Shown here: positions 25,961 through 36,480 of the stretch, piece by piece
Layout of the letters: each line of letters starts with the position of its first letter
Numbering within the stretch: position 1 is the first letter of the stretch
DNA from: Verrucomicrobiales bacterium
Lineage (GTDB): Bacteria > Verrucomicrobiota > Verrucomicrobiia > Verrucomicrobiales > DEV007
Length of the DNA stretch: 64,000 nt
NCBI GenBank assembly: GCA_016795385.1
Contig: JAEUHI010000011.1
Location: 101,922 to 165,921, forward strand
Direction of reading: 5' to 3'
Position numbers and translations under genes: made by a program
Notes under the pieces: model-generated
Told to the model about the DNA's origin: nothing
Databases searched by the model: none
The model's input: only the letters and a program-made list of their open reading frames with translations

Positions 25961-27715
25961 CCTCCCCGGCCCGGCCGGACCTCCCTTGCCTCCGTGCACC
26001 ACCGCAGGCGGAGGCGCGAGGAAGACATTCTCTTGGATCTCGTTCCGGATGCCGGTGTTCCGACGGATGATGCGGGAGAGAGTCTGACGGTCGATCAACG
26101 AAGCCATCTCGCGACCGAGATGCACCTGATACCAGAATCGATCCCCATCGCGGAGCCGGGTGAATTGATCCCGCAAAATCGTCACCGCCGTCTCCCCGAG
26201 GAGGGCGTCGCGCATCGGTGGCTCGGCCAAAACGCCGACCCAGAGGTCGATTTGATCGACGGTGGCATAGACCGACTCAAGCCTCTTTTGCAGATCACGA
26301 TCCGGCGTGATGTCGGAGAATTTCCGCACCGGCTTCAGCCCCAGTTGGCGGCGCACCGTATTGTAGCCGGCGAGCCCGTGGTCACGGCCGCGCTGGATGT
26401 TGAGCGAGGCGAGATCGAAACCACCCGCTCCGGGAGGACCAAAGAGGAAATTGCGCACCCCGTCGACGATGCGGTTGTCGAGCTCCTGCGCCGGTTGGGC
26501 CGCGAGCCCTCGTAGGATGGGATCGATCCCTCCCTCCTTCGTGATCGCGGCGACGTTGAAGAAGGCCTTGGCCAGCGGGAGATGCCCGGCTTCGATCTCC
26601 TTGCCCGAGGCGTCGAGGCGCAGCAATTGCGGCGGGAGCATGGTGTGCCCGAAGCGATAGGCCGCCGTCGCGAACTCATTGGCGATCCCCGCGTTCACCG
26701 TCGCCCGATAGCCGGTGCAGCGCGGCAGCGGACGCGGACCGATCACGAGGGGGAGAAACTCGTTGTAAGTGATCGCCTGGATCTCCGCTCCCACGATGAC
26801 ACGGGCCGACTCGTAGATCTGGTCGTCGCTCAGCCCCGGATTCGCCGCCGCGATCTGCCCGGCCCAGTAATTATGCTCGCGGACAAAGAGCGTGTGCATC
26901 GTCATCAGACCGACCTGCTCGTTCACGCGGAAGTCACCGGCGATGAAGAAGGAAGGATCCTGCGCCGTCGGGGCGTTGGGGAGACTATTGAGGTTGAAAG
27001 GCAGCAAGTCCCCCGCACTCGTGCGGAGCCGGCCCGTCCCGTCGTTGGTGCGGAGATCCGCGGCCCGCTCCGGATCGGAGCCGTAGACCTGCGACGCGTC
27101 GATGAAGGCGGTGAGTTCGTTGAACTGCTCGAGCCTTCCGTTCACGATCTCCGAGAACGACCGGTCCAGTCCGATCACCGCCGTGCCCGTTCCCGCCGGA
27201 TCAAAAAAGGGATCGCCCGCCGGCACCGGGATGTCGAAGGGCTCCACCGGATCCGCGACGGGAGTCAGATCGAGATCGTGGTCGAGAAATTGTCCCCACT
27301 GCCAGACGAAGTCCGAGACACCCCGGCGGTTCGGCATCGATTCGGTCTGCGCCGCAACCGCGTTGCTGATGGCCCGGGCCGAGGGACGGTCCGCGCCGGC
27401 CGGGGCGATACCGCCCTCACCGTAGGCCGGGGCGGTGAGGCGTAGGAAGGGCTCCTCCGTGCTGCCCCAGTCGGGATTGGCGAGATTGTTGCCCGTGCCG
27501 TCGATCGTGCGGAACTCCTCCGGAATCACGAGGGTCTGATTGCCCATGCGGATCTTTCCGGGACGCGGAGTCCGGTTCTTTCCATCCGTCTCCGGCGTCT
27601 CGCGGCGTTCGGACTTGGGCTTCTGGTTCGGTGAGGATCGGGGCACCGGGCGATCCTGGGAGAAGGCCGTGGTGGTGAAAACAAGGGTGAGCAGGAGTCT
27701 TATCGTGGTTTTCAT
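25955..27715 (-). CDS. Secreted animal-type haem peroxidase (peroxidasin/peroxinectin-like)
   Basis: The protein has 586 residues with a signal peptide ending at AFSQ (about 19). The family signatures are DGTGNNLANPDWG, WGQFLDHDLDLTP with distal His146, FVREHN with catalytic Arg279/Glu280, and FGHTMLPPQLL with proximal His357. These match the peroxidase-cyclooxygenase superfamily, which makes hypohalous acids or oxidises phenols outside the cytoplasm. Bacterial members are uncommon. The stop lies within the heptamer array and the reading frame ends there normally. The gene is divergent from a flavoprotein gene, and the gap between them holds a palindrome. Confidence 0.9.
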   Translation of the reverse strand: MKTTIRLLLTLVFTTTAFSQDRPVPRSSPNQKPKSERRETPETDGKNRTPRPGKIRMGNQTLVIPEEFRTIDGTGNNLANPDWGSTEEPFLRLTAPAYGEGGIAPAGADRPSARAISNAVAAQTESMPNRRGVSDFVWQWGQFLDHDLDLTPVADPVEPFDIPVPAGDPFFDPAGTGTAVIGLDRSFSEIVNGRLEQFNELTAFIDASQVYGSDPERAADLRTNDGTGRLRTSAGDLLPFNLNSLPNAPTAQDPSFFIAGDFRVNEQVGLMTMHTLFVREHNYWAGQIAAANPGLSDDQIYESARVIVGAEIQAITYNEFLPLVIGPRPLPRCTGYRATVNAGIANEFATAAYRFGHTMLPPQLLRLDASGKEIEAGHLPLAKAFFNVAAITKEGGIDPILRGLAAQPAQELDNRIVDGVRNFLFGPPGAGGFDLASLNIQRGRDHGLAGYNTVRRQLGLKPVRKFSDITPDRDLQKRLESVYATVDQIDLWVGVLAEPPMRDALLGETAVTILRDQFTRLRDGDRFWYQVHLGREMASLIDRQTLSRIIRRNTGIRNEIQENVFLAPPPAVVHGGKGGPAGPGRR

Positions 27716-27761
27716 ACACCTCTTTAAACCAAATCGAGGTGACAAATCCGGCCGGTCTTTC

Positions 27762-27777
27762 ATGACAGAGTTGTCAT
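27762..27777. promoter_or_regulatory. Operator-like palindrome between peroxidase and flavoprotein genes
   Basis: ATGACA-GAGT-TGTCAT is a perfect 6-base dyad with a 4-base spacer, 47 bases from the peroxidase start and 49 bases from the flavoprotein start. The arrangement fits a repressor or redox-sensing activator serving both genes. Confidence 0.4.
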
Positions 27778-27825
27778 CTCACGGAATCCGCCCCGATGGC
27801 ACGGAAGCTGCCTTGCACCTCCGGC

Positions 27826-28464
27826 ATGACCCCTCCCCCGAAACTCCTCATTCTCGTCGGCAGCCCCCGCCGCGAAGGCAACTCCGCCACCCTCGCCGAG
27901 GCCGTGAAACGCGGCGCCGAAGCCTCTGGAGCCGAGGTGTCCCTGCGTCATCTCGACGATCACCTTTCCCATTTTCTGCGCGATTGCCGCGCCTGCCGCT
28001 GCGAGAACGGCGAATGTTCGATCGACGACGGATTCCGCGATCTGTTCTTCAACGAATTCCTCCCCGCCGATGGCGTCGTGTTCGCCACTCCGATCTACTG
28101 GTATGGGATGTCGGCCCAGACCAAGGCGTTCTTCGACCGCACCTTCTGCTACTACGCGGCGAGTTATCCCGATTCCGCCGAGGTCATCCGGCGAATGACC
28201 CGCAAACGCATCGGACTCCTCCTCGCCTCGGAAGAGACCTACCCCGGTGCCTCGCTCGGGATCGTCCATCAGATCCAGGAATACTCGCGCTACACCCACT
28301 CGGATTTTGTCGGCGTCGTCCGCGGCATCGGCAACCGGCGCGGTGAGGTCGTCAGAGATCCCGGCGGAGCGATCGAGGAGGCCGAACGCATGGGGAAAGA
28401 GCTGTTTGTCAGGAAGGTCTCGGATTACCGCATCGATACCGAACGGGCGGGCGGGGTGTGGTAG
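27826..28464 (+). CDS. NAD(P)H-dependent FMN reductase / flavodoxin-fold protein
   Basis: The product has 212 residues from ATG 27826. GSPRREGNSATLAEAV is the FMN phosphate-binding loop. CRACRCENGECSIDD is the Cys-rich segment seen in iron-sulfur flavoprotein relatives, and ATPIYWYGMSAQTKAFFDR is the FMN isoalloxazine contact. It probably moves electrons from NAD(P)H to a quinone, an Fe-S partner or an oxidative-stress substrate. The adjacent divergent peroxidase suggests a redox role. It converges on the NUDIX gene. Confidence 0.85.
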   Translation: MTPPPKLLILVGSPRREGNSATLAEAVKRGAEASGAEVSLRHLDDHLSHFLRDCRACRCENGECSIDDGFRDLFFNEFLPADGVVFATPIYWYGMSAQTKAFFDRTFCYYAASYPDSAEVIRRMTRKRIGLLLASEETYPGASLGIVHQIQEYSRYTHSDFVGVVRGIGNRRGEVVRDPGGAIEEAERMGKELFVRKVSDYRIDTERAGGVW

Positions 28465-28477
28465 AAAAACACACCCG

Positions 28478-29395
28478 TCAGGATCTGAGCCGCCGCTTTG
28501 ACGCTTCGATTTTCTTGTAGGAAGGCCATGCCACAAGGCAGAACGTTAACCATAAAATAGGTAAAAAAATCGTGAGAAAGAATTCAGGAATCAAAAATGC
28601 AATGATCACTGAACCAAACAAGAATGGCGCGAGAAGTGCCGTGGCCACCACGAGAAGCTTCCGTGACGACCCCCATAGTGCCGCGACCACCGACAGAATG
28701 GTGGACAGCACGTAAATGTCTTCGAAAAGGCCATTCCTTCCTGAATAAGTCGGAGAGAGGCGGTCATACATCGATCCGATCGCGATGAAGAAAATCAAAA
28801 CTGCCGCGGGGATGCACATCAGAAAACTCATGAGGATCCTGAAGGAACGCAGCTTCTTCAATTCATCAGGCGCAATTTCATTCGATGTCTCATTCTCAAA
28901 CACCACTTTCCGCGAAAGCATTGCCTCCCCGTCGAATCGAAACCATGCCTTGAACTTTTCTCCCTCCAGCATACGGGGGAGCCAGTATCGGTCGTCTGCC
29001 CACATTCGGCCGTATGGCACTTCGCTGAAGTAAAACCATTCGGGCTTCGCCTCTCGCGTTTCGGTCGGTGTGCCGGTGAACTCGGTTCCGTGAAAGACCA
29101 CGCAATGGAGTTTCAATCCGTCGACAAAATCGAAGTGCAACTCGCCCATCTCCTCCAGTTCGCCGACTTCGATCAACAATTCCTCCCGCACTTCGCGACG
29201 CGCCGCTTCGATCGCGGTCTCTCCCGGCTCGAGCTTGCCTCCCGGCCCGTTGATTTTTCCGGCCCCGAGGCCTGTCTTCTTGTGGATCAGCAGCACATAA
29301 CCCCGCCGCGTCAAAAAGACCAGGTTCGCCCGCATGTTGGGCGTCCAGTCGTCGGGAAAGGGTTCTGCTTCCTCCATCAGTCGATCCGGAATCAC
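28478..29395 (-). CDS. NUDIX hydrolase fused to a C-terminal membrane domain
   Basis: Starting at GTG 29395 gives 305 residues. ATG 29377 would give 299, and the numbers below use it. The GTG overlaps the gcvP stop codon as GTGA and has a GGAAGG box 8-9 bases upstream. Residues 47-69 carry the Nudix box [11 protein letters not shown]...[20 protein letters not shown] resembles MTH1-type 8-oxo-dGTP pyrophosphatases. Residues about 180-285 hold at least four hydrophobic segments, so the enzyme appears tethered to the membrane. The 3' part is visibly AT-richer than the enzyme half. This supports a later fusion. Confidence 0.75.
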   Translation of the reverse strand: MIPDRLMEEAEPFPDDWTPNMRANLVFLTRRGYVLLIHKKTGLGAGKINGPGGKLEPGETAIEAARREVREELLIEVGELEEMGELHFDFVDGLKLHCVVFHGTEFTGTPTETREAKPEWFYFSEVPYGRMWADDRYWLPRMLEGEKFKAWFRFDGEAMLSRKVVFENETSNEIAPDELKKLRSFRILMSFLMCIPAAVLIFFIAIGSMYDRLSPTYSGRNGLFEDIYVLSTILSVVAALWGSSRKLLVVATALLAPFLFGSVIIAFLIPEFFLTIFLPILWLTFCLVAWPSYKKIEASKRRLRS

Positions 29396-32232
29396 GAGGC
29401 GTAGCCTTCCATGCCCTCGCAGGTGCAAACGAGATGGCGGTCGCCGTAGACGTTGTCGATGCGGCTCACGGGCGGCCAGAACTTGCGCTCGCGCACCCAG
29501 GGCAGCGGATAGGCGGCGACCTCGCGCGAATAGGCGCGGCTCCACGAATCCGAAAGCAGGGTCGTCGCGGGATGCGGGGCGTGCTTCAGCGGATTGTCGT
29601 TCGCGTCCCATTCGCCCGCAGCGATCTTCGCGATCTCGCCGTGGATGGCAATCATCGCCTCGCAGAAACGGTCGAGCTCCTCGCGCGACTCGCTTTCGGT
29701 CGGCTCGATCATGAGCGTGCCCGGCACGGGCCACGACATCGTCGGCGCGTGGAAACCGTAGTCGATGAGGCGCTTCGCGATGTCCTCCACCTCGACCCCG
29801 GCGCTTTCCTTGAAACCACGCACGTCGATGATGCACTCGTGCGCAACCCGACCCTGTTTGCCCTTGTAAAGGACAGGGTAGTAAGGCGCGAGACGGTGGG
29901 CAATGTAGTTCGCATTGAGGATCGCGATCTCCGTGGCGCGGCGCAGGGTCGGTCCCATCATCGCGATGTACATCCACGAGATCGTGAGAATGCTCGCGCT
30001 GCCATACGGCGCGGCGCTGACGGCGTGGCTCGGCGACTCCGGCCACTCGGTGTGACCCGGCAGGTAGGGAGCCAAATGCGAACGCACGCCGATCGGACCC
30101 ACGCCCGGACCTCCGCCGCCGTGGGGAATGCAGAAGGTTTTGTGGAGATTCAGGTGACAGACATCCGCGCCGATCGAGCCGGGTGAACAGAGTCCCAGCT
30201 GCGCGTTGAGATTGGCGCCGTCCATGTAGACCTGGCCGCCGTGTTGATGGATCAGCTCGCAGATCGCGGAGACACCTTCCTCGAAGACCCCGTGGGTCGA
30301 GGGATAGGTGATCATGAGCGCGCCGAGGCGAGCGGCATGCTGCTCCGCCTTCGCGGCGAGGTCGACCGTGTCGATGTTGCCCTCGCGATCGCAGGCGACG
30401 GCGACAACTTCGAAGCCCGCCATCACCGCGCTCGCCGGATTGGTGCCGTGGGCGGACACGGGGATGAGGCAGACCTTGCGGTCTGAATCACCGCGCGATT
30501 CGTGGTAGCGGCGGATCGCGAGGAGTCCGGCGTATTCGCCCTGCGATCCCGCATTCGGCTGCACACTCACGGCGTCGAAGCCGGTGACCACGGCGAGCCA
30601 GTGCTCGAGCGAGGCGATCATCTCGCGATAACCTTCGACCTGGTCGGCCGGGGCGAAGGGATGCGGGGCCGCGACCTCGCGCCAGCTCAGCGGCATCATC
30701 TCGGCGGCGGCGTTGAGCTTCATCGTGCACGAGCCGAGCGGGATCATGCTCCAGTTCAGCGCGATGTCCTTGCCCTCGAGGCGGCGGAGGTATCGCAGCA
30801 GCTCGGTTTCGGTGTGGAAACGGTTGAAGACGGGCTCGGTGAGGAGCTCGCCGGTGCGGCGGAGCGAATCCGGCAGTCCGGACGGCGCCGCGGCCTCCGG
30901 CCGCGACACGCCGAAAACTTCGAAGAGCAGGGTCCAGTCGCCGCTTTCGACGAGCGCCTCGTCGAGCGAAACCCCGAGGGCTCCGGCCCGGTCGGTCCGG
31001 AGGTTGACCCTGACATTCGCACCACGCGCGAGGATTTCGGCGCGTTTCGTCTCATCGACGATCACGGTGAGGGTGTCGAACCAGGTCCCGTTCGCAAGGC
31101 GGTATCCGGCCGCCTTCAGCGCGGCGGCGAGCTCCGAGGTCGCCGCGTGGACGCGACCGGCGATGCGCTGGAGGCCCTTCGGTCCATGATACACGGCATA
31201 CATCCCGGCCATCACCGCGAGGAGAACCTGGGCGGTGCAGATGTTCGAGGTCGCCTTCTCGCGGCGGATGTGCTGCTCGCGGGTTTGCAGGGAAAGTCGC
31301 AGGGCGGGGCGTCCATCCGCATCCCGCGAGACCCCGATGAGGCGCCCCGGCATGCGGCGTTTCAAGGCATCGCTGCAGGCCATGTAGGCGGCGTGCGGTC
31401 CGCCGAATCCCATCGGCACGCCGAAGCGCTGTGCGCTGCCGACGACGATGTCGGCGCCCCAGCGTCCGGGCGGCTCGAGAAGGACGAGACCCAGCAAATC
31501 GGCCGCGACCATGACGACGCCTCCGGCGGCCTTGCACGAGGCGGCGAGGTCGCGCAGGTCGTCGACCGATCCGCTTTCGCCGGGATACTGGAGAAGGACC
31601 CCGATCAGTTCCTCGCCCGCGGCGGCGAAGTCGAAACGCCCGGCCGCATCGACGATCACCTCGATCCCGAGCGGCTCGGCGCGGGTGCGGACGACCTCGA
31701 CGGTCTGTGAAAAACAGGCGTCACTGACGAAGAGCTTCTTCCCTTTCACCCGAGTCCCGGCGGCGAGGGCCATGGCTTCGGCGGCGGCGGTGGCTTCGTC
31801 GAGGAGCGAGGCATTCGCCACGGGCAGGGCGGTCAGCTCGCAGATGAGGGTTTGGTAATTAAGCAAAGCCTCGAGCCGTCCTTGGGAGATCTCGGCCTGA
31901 TAGGGCGTGTAGGCCGTGTACCAGCCCGGATTCTCGAGGATGCAGCGCTGGATCACCGGCGGCGTGACCGTGCCGTAGTAGCCGCGTCCGATGCAGGATC
32001 GGACGTTCGTGTTCTTTTCGAAGATCCCCCGCAGCTTCGCGAGGGCTTCGGTCTCGTTGAGCGCCGGCGGCAATGCGAGCGGTTCGTCGCGGAGAAGATC
32101 GGCGGGGACGACTTCGCGGATGAAGGCATCGAGCGTCGGACACCCGAGACCCGAGAGCATCGCCTCCACCTCCTCCGCCGAAGGGCCGAGGTGGCGGTCC
32201 GCGAAGGGGGTGGAATCAGGAAAGGAATTCAC
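29392..32232 (-). CDS. gcvP: Glycine dehydrogenase (decarboxylating), P-protein
   Basis: The product has 946 residues and starts with GTG, with GGAG nearby. Both halves of the fused P-protein are present. [15 protein letters not shown] opens the first half. [15 protein letters not shown] and [16 protein letters not shown] contain the PLP lysine region in the second. It decarboxylates glycine and passes the aminomethyl group to the lipoyl arm of GcvH. The start overlaps the end of gcvH by 17 bases, which implies coupled translation. It precedes the NUDIX fusion with a 4-base stop/start overlap. Confidence 0.97.
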   Translation of the reverse strand: MNSFPDSTPFADRHLGPSAEEVEAMLSGLGCPTLDAFIREVVPADLLRDEPLALPPALNETEALAKLRGIFEKNTNVRSCIGRGYYGTVTPPVIQRCILENPGWYTAYTPYQAEISQGRLEALLNYQTLICELTALPVANASLLDEATAAAEAMALAAGTRVKGKKLFVSDACFSQTVEVVRTRAEPLGIEVIVDAAGRFDFAAAGEELIGVLLQYPGESGSVDDLRDLAASCKAAGGVVMVAADLLGLVLLEPPGRWGADIVVGSAQRFGVPMGFGGPHAAYMACSDALKRRMPGRLIGVSRDADGRPALRLSLQTREQHIRREKATSNICTAQVLLAVMAGMYAVYHGPKGLQRIAGRVHAATSELAAALKAAGYRLANGTWFDTLTVIVDETKRAEILARGANVRVNLRTDRAGALGVSLDEALVESGDWTLLFEVFGVSRPEAAAPSGLPDSLRRTGELLTEPVFNRFHTETELLRYLRRLEGKDIALNWSMIPLGSCTMKLNAAAEMMPLSWREVAAPHPFAPADQVEGYREMIASLEHWLAVVTGFDAVSVQPNAGSQGEYAGLLAIRRYHESRGDSDRKVCLIPVSAHGTNPASAVMAGFEVVAVACDREGNIDTVDLAAKAEQHAARLGALMITYPSTHGVFEEGVSAICELIHQHGGQVYMDGANLNAQLGLCSPGSIGADVCHLNLHKTFCIPHGGGGPGVGPIGVRSHLAPYLPGHTEWPESPSHAVSAAPYGSASILTISWMYIAMMGPTLRRATEIAILNANYIAHRLAPYYPVLYKGKQGRVAHECIIDVRGFKESAGVEVEDIAKRLIDYGFHAPTMSWPVPGTLMIEPTESESREELDRFCEAMIAIHGEIAKIAAGEWDANDNPLKHAPHPATTLLSDSWSRAYSREVAAYPLPWVRERKFWPPVSRIDNVYGDRHLVCTCEGMEGYAS

Positions 32233-32596
32233 GGTAGGACTCCGCGTTTTTGAGACCGGACAATTCGGAGGGATCGCTGAGACGGATCTTGACCATCCAA
32301 CCCGCGCCGTAGGGATCGGTATTGATCGCTTCCGGCGACTCCACGAGGGCTTCGTTGATTTCCACCACCTCGCCGCTGGCAGGCGCGTAGATGTCGTTCG
32401 CGGCCTTGACCGACTCGATCACCGCGAAGGCTTCCCCTTTCGCAACGACGCGTCCGACGGCGGGGAGTTCGAGGTAGACGACGTCGGTGAGTTCCTCCTG
32501 GGCGTGGTCGCTGATCCCGACCGGCGCGGCGTCCGGCGTGGTGGGGTCGATCCATTCGTGGGAGTCACAGTAGAGCAGGTGGTCGGGGACGTTCAT
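32216..32596 (-). CDS. gcvH: Glycine cleavage system H protein
   Basis: The product has 126 residues from ATG 32596. [32 protein letters not shown] carries the lipoyl-lysine Lys64 in the ESVKA motif. [11 protein letters not shown] and DPYGAGWM are family-typical. It carries the aminomethyl group between GcvP and GcvT, in the cytoplasm. The gene is separated from gcvT by the FG-GAP gene at 32740-35112 but shares its strand. The 143-base gap upstream shows no clear glycine riboswitch. Confidence 0.96.
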   Translation of the reverse strand: MNVPDHLLYCDSHEWIDPTTPDAAPVGISDHAQEELTDVVYLELPAVGRVVAKGEAFAVIESVKAANDIYAPASGEVVEINEALVESPEAINTDPYGAGWMVKIRLSDPSELSGLKNAESYREFLS

Positions 32597-32739
32597 GAGC
32601 GGTCGGGTCGAGGACAGGAACAAACCGAATTCCCGGCCCGTGACAATGGCGAATCCCGGGGATGACACGTTTTTTGTAGCGTTCGAATCCTCGGGACATG
32701 TGGGTTCACGATCCAAACCTAAATGAAATTAGATCTGGT

Positions 32740-35112
32740 CTATCTTGCCACGCCCTTGCCCTTCCCTTTCAGAGGTAGGACCTGGGTCGAGGCATTACTC
32801 AGGACTGTCAGAGTCGCAGTGCGGCTTCCTGGCTTCCGCGGCTTGAAGGTGATGGAAAAGGAACCGGAAGTTCCCGCTCCAATGTTCTTTGCGGGCAATC
32901 CCGAGACTTTGAAATCACGCCGCGCCTTGCCGGTGATACTGATCGAAAGTCCTTCGAGCGGGGCGCCGCCCGTATTGGCAACGAGCAGCCTCAGGGGTTT
33001 GCTCTTTTTCCGCAGCCCAGTTGGCTTGAAGGGCCGTAATCCACGAATCTCCAATTTCGGTTTCAGGAGGCGGAAGACGTGAACAGCCCCCGAAGCCGAG
33101 GCCCCGGAATTCGTCTGCACGGGATTGATACCGCTGGTGTTCGAATCCTCGAACGGTTCCCCGACAAGAATCAATTCACCTGCGACCGACAAGGCGCTTC
33201 CGAAATTATTCCCTCCCCCAGGGTTCGGTGCTTTGAGATAGGCTTGATTCACATACCCACTCTCAGTACTTCGAAACACATAGACGGCACCAGCCTGGAT
33301 GGTGCCGTTGTCAAAAGGACCATCGACGACGCCCGAGCTACCTTCCTCGTGTTCGGCACCTACCATGGCGAAATCTCCCTCCAATGCCACCGAGTGTCCG
33401 AACAAGTCGCCGGCGTCCATATTCGGCGCCTTCAGATAAGCCATTCCGACCCATCCGGACGGCCCGCGCCTGAAAACATAAGCGGCACCTGCGTCGGCGG
33501 CTGCGTCATCCGAAGGCCCGTCGACCAGGGTAGTGCTTCCGTCCTCGTTGCGGGCACCTACAATCGCTGAATCCCCGTCCACGGCCACCGACCATCCAAA
33601 CTGGTCCATTGAACCAGGGTTCGAGGCCTTGAGGTAGGCGACCTGCTCCCAGTTTCCGGCTTCCCTGGAAAAAAGATAGGCGGCGCCCGCCCCACTCAGG
33701 GAGTTGTCGGTCTCATTGCCATTGACGCCCGAAGCCCCCCCGGCCTCCAGGGGAGCCCCGACGATGATGAGATCTCCATCCATCGCGACCGACAGGCCGA
33801 AGTTGTCCGGAGAGCCTGGTACTGAGGCTTTCACGTACGCTTCCTGCGCCCACGTGGATCCGTTGGTCCGCTGAAAAATGTAGGCCGCACCGCTGTTGAG
33901 GCGCCCCTCGTTTACGGTTCCGTTGATTCCTCCGGTAGAGCCGTCCTCGAAATACGCACCTACGATCACTCTCTCGCCGGAAACCGCCACGGAATGACCA
34001 AAAAGATCCCCCAACCCGGGCGTTCCGGCCTTGAGATAAGCCTGCTGGCTCCATACTCCACCGGAACGTGCGAACACATACGCCGCCCCGGAATTCTCGA
34101 GTCCGTCATTATCCGGGCCGTTCACTCCGCCACTGGAACCATCCTCGTTGCGCGCTCCCACGACAACGAGATCTCCATCCACGCCAACACTGCGACCAAA
34201 TTCATCTCCATCGTCTGAGTTGGAAGCTTTCAGATAGGCCTCAAAAACCCAGGACCCATCGACCAAACGGAAGACATAAGCCGCTCCCGCCATGGATTTT
34301 CCATTATCATCCGCTCCATTCACGGTTGTCGCCGAGCCTGACTCTCCTGGAGCACCAATCACGGCCACGGTCCCATCGGTGGATACCGAGGTGCCGAACC
34401 GATCGCCTGATCCGGTATTGGAGGACTTGATGAAATCGGTCCGCGCGAACAGAGGATCAATCGTGATCGGATAAAGGGCCCCCGCGTCGTCCACTTCAAT
34501 CGCAAAACCACCCTCGCGGGCACGAAACGACGACGAAAGCACCCGTCCCGAGGCATCCCAGACCTTGAGCTTTCCATAGTTCCACTCGCCAACCTCGTCC
34601 TCTTTGATCAAAGCAATCTCCTGCCTGTTTTCATTCAGTCCGGCGCCTTCGCCGCCGCATACGTCGATCCAGACCTGCAATGGCCCTTCTTTCGGTCCGG
34701 CGGGGCGGTGATTCAGCGTGTAGCCGTGCTCGATACCCTCACGCCGGTTGATCAACCATTCAGTGATCCCCGTTCGTCGGATCTCAACCGAGGCCCCCTC
34801 GGACGAAACCTCACCCTGGGTCGTCTTCACGGGACGATCGCCATAACCGAAGGCGACCGTTCGCCATCTCATCGTTCTCGTTTCTCCCAAGCCGGTGAAA
34901 GAAACCACGAACTCCGCGGAAGAAATCCTCGCCGCCAGCCCGTGCCAATCGTTGAAAAGGATCCGCTCACCGCTCCCATCATGAAGCGGATGGGAGAAAA
35001 GCCGGGCTTCGGCAAACGCCGCACTCAAGGAAACTCCCGCCACCTCTCGAGCTTGAACCTTGCGATCGACAATTGTCACCAAGACAAACAAGAACAAGAA
35101 AAACGGTTTCAT
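32740..35112 (-). CDS. Exported FG-GAP repeat protein, second copy
   Basis: This 790-residue protein begins with a signal peptide (MKPFFLFLFVLVTIV). An extra N-terminal beta domain (about 30-240, ending ITIDPLFART) is absent from the first copy. Seven FG-GAP repeats (LKASN...DxFG...GDxxxVGAxxEDGS...GAAYVF) and the C-terminal ASH/choice-of-anchor domain (FSITFKPRKPGSRTATLTV) are as at 6258. It is probably exposed at the surface. The gene interrupts gcvT and gcvHP, which usually lie together, and it seems inserted. The frame extends upstream without a signal peptide, so ATG 35112 is preferred. Confidence 0.85.
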   Translation of the reverse strand: MKPFFLFLFVLVTIVDRKVQAREVAGVSLSAAFAEARLFSHPLHDGSGERILFNDWHGLAARISSAEFVVSFTGLGETRTMRWRTVAFGYGDRPVKTTQGEVSSEGASVEIRRTGITEWLINRREGIEHGYTLNHRPAGPKEGPLQVWIDVCGGEGAGLNENRQEIALIKEDEVGEWNYGKLKVWDASGRVLSSSFRAREGGFAIEVDDAGALYPITIDPLFARTDFIKSSNTGSGDRFGTSVSTDGTVAVIGAPGESGSATTVNGADDNGKSMAGAAYVFRLVDGSWVFEAYLKASNSDDGDEFGRSVGVDGDLVVVGARNEDGSSGGVNGPDNDGLENSGAAYVFARSGGVWSQQAYLKAGTPGLGDLFGHSVAVSGERVIVGAYFEDGSTGGINGTVNEGRLNSGAAYIFQRTNGSTWAQEAYVKASVPGSPDNFGLSVAMDGDLIIVGAPLEAGGASGVNGNETDNSLSGAGAAYLFSREAGNWEQVAYLKASNPGSMDQFGWSVAVDGDSAIVGARNEDGSTTLVDGPSDDAAADAGAAYVFRRGPSGWVGMAYLKAPNMDAGDLFGHSVALEGDFAMVGAEHEEGSSGVVDGPFDNGTIQAGAVYVFRSTESGYVNQAYLKAPNPGGGNNFGSALSVAGELILVGEPFEDSNTSGINPVQTNSGASASGAVHVFRLLKPKLEIRGLRPFKPTGLRKKSKPLRLLVANTGGAPLEGLSISITGKARRDFKVSGLPAKNIGAGTSGSFSITFKPRKPGSRTATLTVLSNASTQVLPLKGKGKGVAR

Positions 35113-35421
35113 AAAACTTGGAATGGAAGGCGAATGCCCAAATGTTAGCGCGGCCGACTTTGAAGGACCTCCCAACCCTTGCGGTGTGCGGAAAAGTGAA
35201 AACAAATCAAGCCCCTGAGAGAGGCGTAAACTCCGCACCTGTAGCCGCAGCCGATACCTGAATTCAAATGAAAAGCCTCTGTGGGGAGACAATTCACAAA
35301 AGGAAATGGATTTTAGGTAAAAGGGGCAAAACGTTGGCGGAGTGTTCGCCGAAAACAACGCCAGTCCTCCCGGGAATGCTTTGATGTCAAGGGAAGAGGA
35401 GAACTTCACTCTCCCCCATCC
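35113..35421. other. Intergenic gap between gcvT and the FG-GAP gene
   Basis: No coding frame is convincing in these 309 bases. The sequence is AT-richer than the flanking genes and may carry the FG-GAP promoter. A glycine-riboswitch-like motif was not seen. The gap and the FG-GAP gene together separate gcvT from gcvH. Confidence 0.5.
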
Positions 35422-36480
35422 TCAAACAAACGGCTTCTTCACCACCTTTGCCGGGTAGGTCTTGTCGCGGATGGCGATGAGCAGTTCGGTGCCGGGCCGG
35501 GACATCTCCGTCGGCAGATACGCCAGTCCAACGCCCAGTCCGAGCCCCGGAGACAGCGATCCGCTCGTGAGCTCCGCGATCTTGCCCGATCCGTTTGCGG
35601 CGAGGACGTCGTAGCCGTGGCGCAGTGGCGGGGCCTTGTCGAGGAGGCGGATCGCGGAAAGGCGCGTGGGGATACCCTGTTCTTTCTGGGACCGGAGAGG
35701 GTCGAGTCCGATGAATCCTCCGGGTTTGTCGAGCTTCACGAAAAAGCCGAGCCCGGCCTCGAGCGGGGTGTGGACTTCATCGAGATCGTTCCCGTTGAGG
35801 GGATAACATTTCTCGAGGCGCAGGGTGTCGCGCGCACCGAGTCCGCAGGGGACGGCTCCGGCGGCGACGAATCGATCCCACCAGTGACCGATCTCCTCGA
35901 CCGGCGCGAAAAATTCGAATCCCTCCTCGCCGGTGTAGCCGGTGCCGCAGAGGGTGATATGACCAAGTTCGCTGATGCGATTGTGGGCGATGCCGCCAGC
36001 TCCGGGCTCGATCTCATGCCAGAGGCCGATGGCCTTGGGTCCCTGCACGGCAAAGGCTCCGAGTTCAGCGCTGCGGTCGCGGAAGGTCACCCCTTCCCCG
36101 GGGTGGGCGAGCATCCATGCGCGGTCCTGCTCGATGCGGGCGGCGTTGACGACGAGAAAAAACCGCTCCTCGCCGGGACGGTAGACGATGAGGTCATCGA
36201 TGACGCCGCCCTTTTCATTCAAGAGCAGGGTATATTGCCCCTCCCCGATGGCGAGGGCGGAGACGTCGTTGGTGAGGAGTCCATTGAGCCAGTCCATCGC
36301 TCCGGGGCCCTCGACCTCGAATTCGCCCATGTGCGAGATGTCGAAGATCCCTACCGAATTTCTCACCGCCTGATGCTCGGCGACGATGCCCTGGTATTGG
36401 ATGGGCATTTCCCAGCCGGCGAAGGGCACGATGCGGGCGCCGAGGGAGAGGTGGCGGTCGTGAAGGGGCGAGCGATGCAT
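35422..36480 (-). CDS. gcvT: Glycine cleavage system aminomethyltransferase, T-protein
   Basis: The product has 352 residues. DISHMGEFEVEGPGAMDWLN and LCGTGYTGEEGFEFF, then RDTLRLEKCYPLNGND, are the folate-binding signatures of GcvT. Asp and Glu/Arg residues of the tetrahydrofolate site are present in the RDTLRLE region. It releases ammonia from the GcvH aminomethyl group and makes 5,10-methylene-THF. It is the first gcv gene in transcription order and is divergent from the membrane protein at 36602. Confidence 0.96.
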   Translation of the reverse strand: MHRSPLHDRHLSLGARIVPFAGWEMPIQYQGIVAEHQAVRNSVGIFDISHMGEFEVEGPGAMDWLNGLLTNDVSALAIGEGQYTLLLNEKGGVIDDLIVYRPGEERFFLVVNAARIEQDRAWMLAHPGEGVTFRDRSAELGAFAVQGPKAIGLWHEIEPGAGGIAHNRISELGHITLCGTGYTGEEGFEFFAPVEEIGHWWDRFVAAGAVPCGLGARDTLRLEKCYPLNGNDLDEVHTPLEAGLGFFVKLDKPGGFIGLDPLRSQKEQGIPTRLSAIRLLDKAPPLRHGYDVLAANGSGKIAELTSGSLSPGLGLGVGLAYLPTEMSRPGTELLIAIRDKTYPAKVVKKPFV

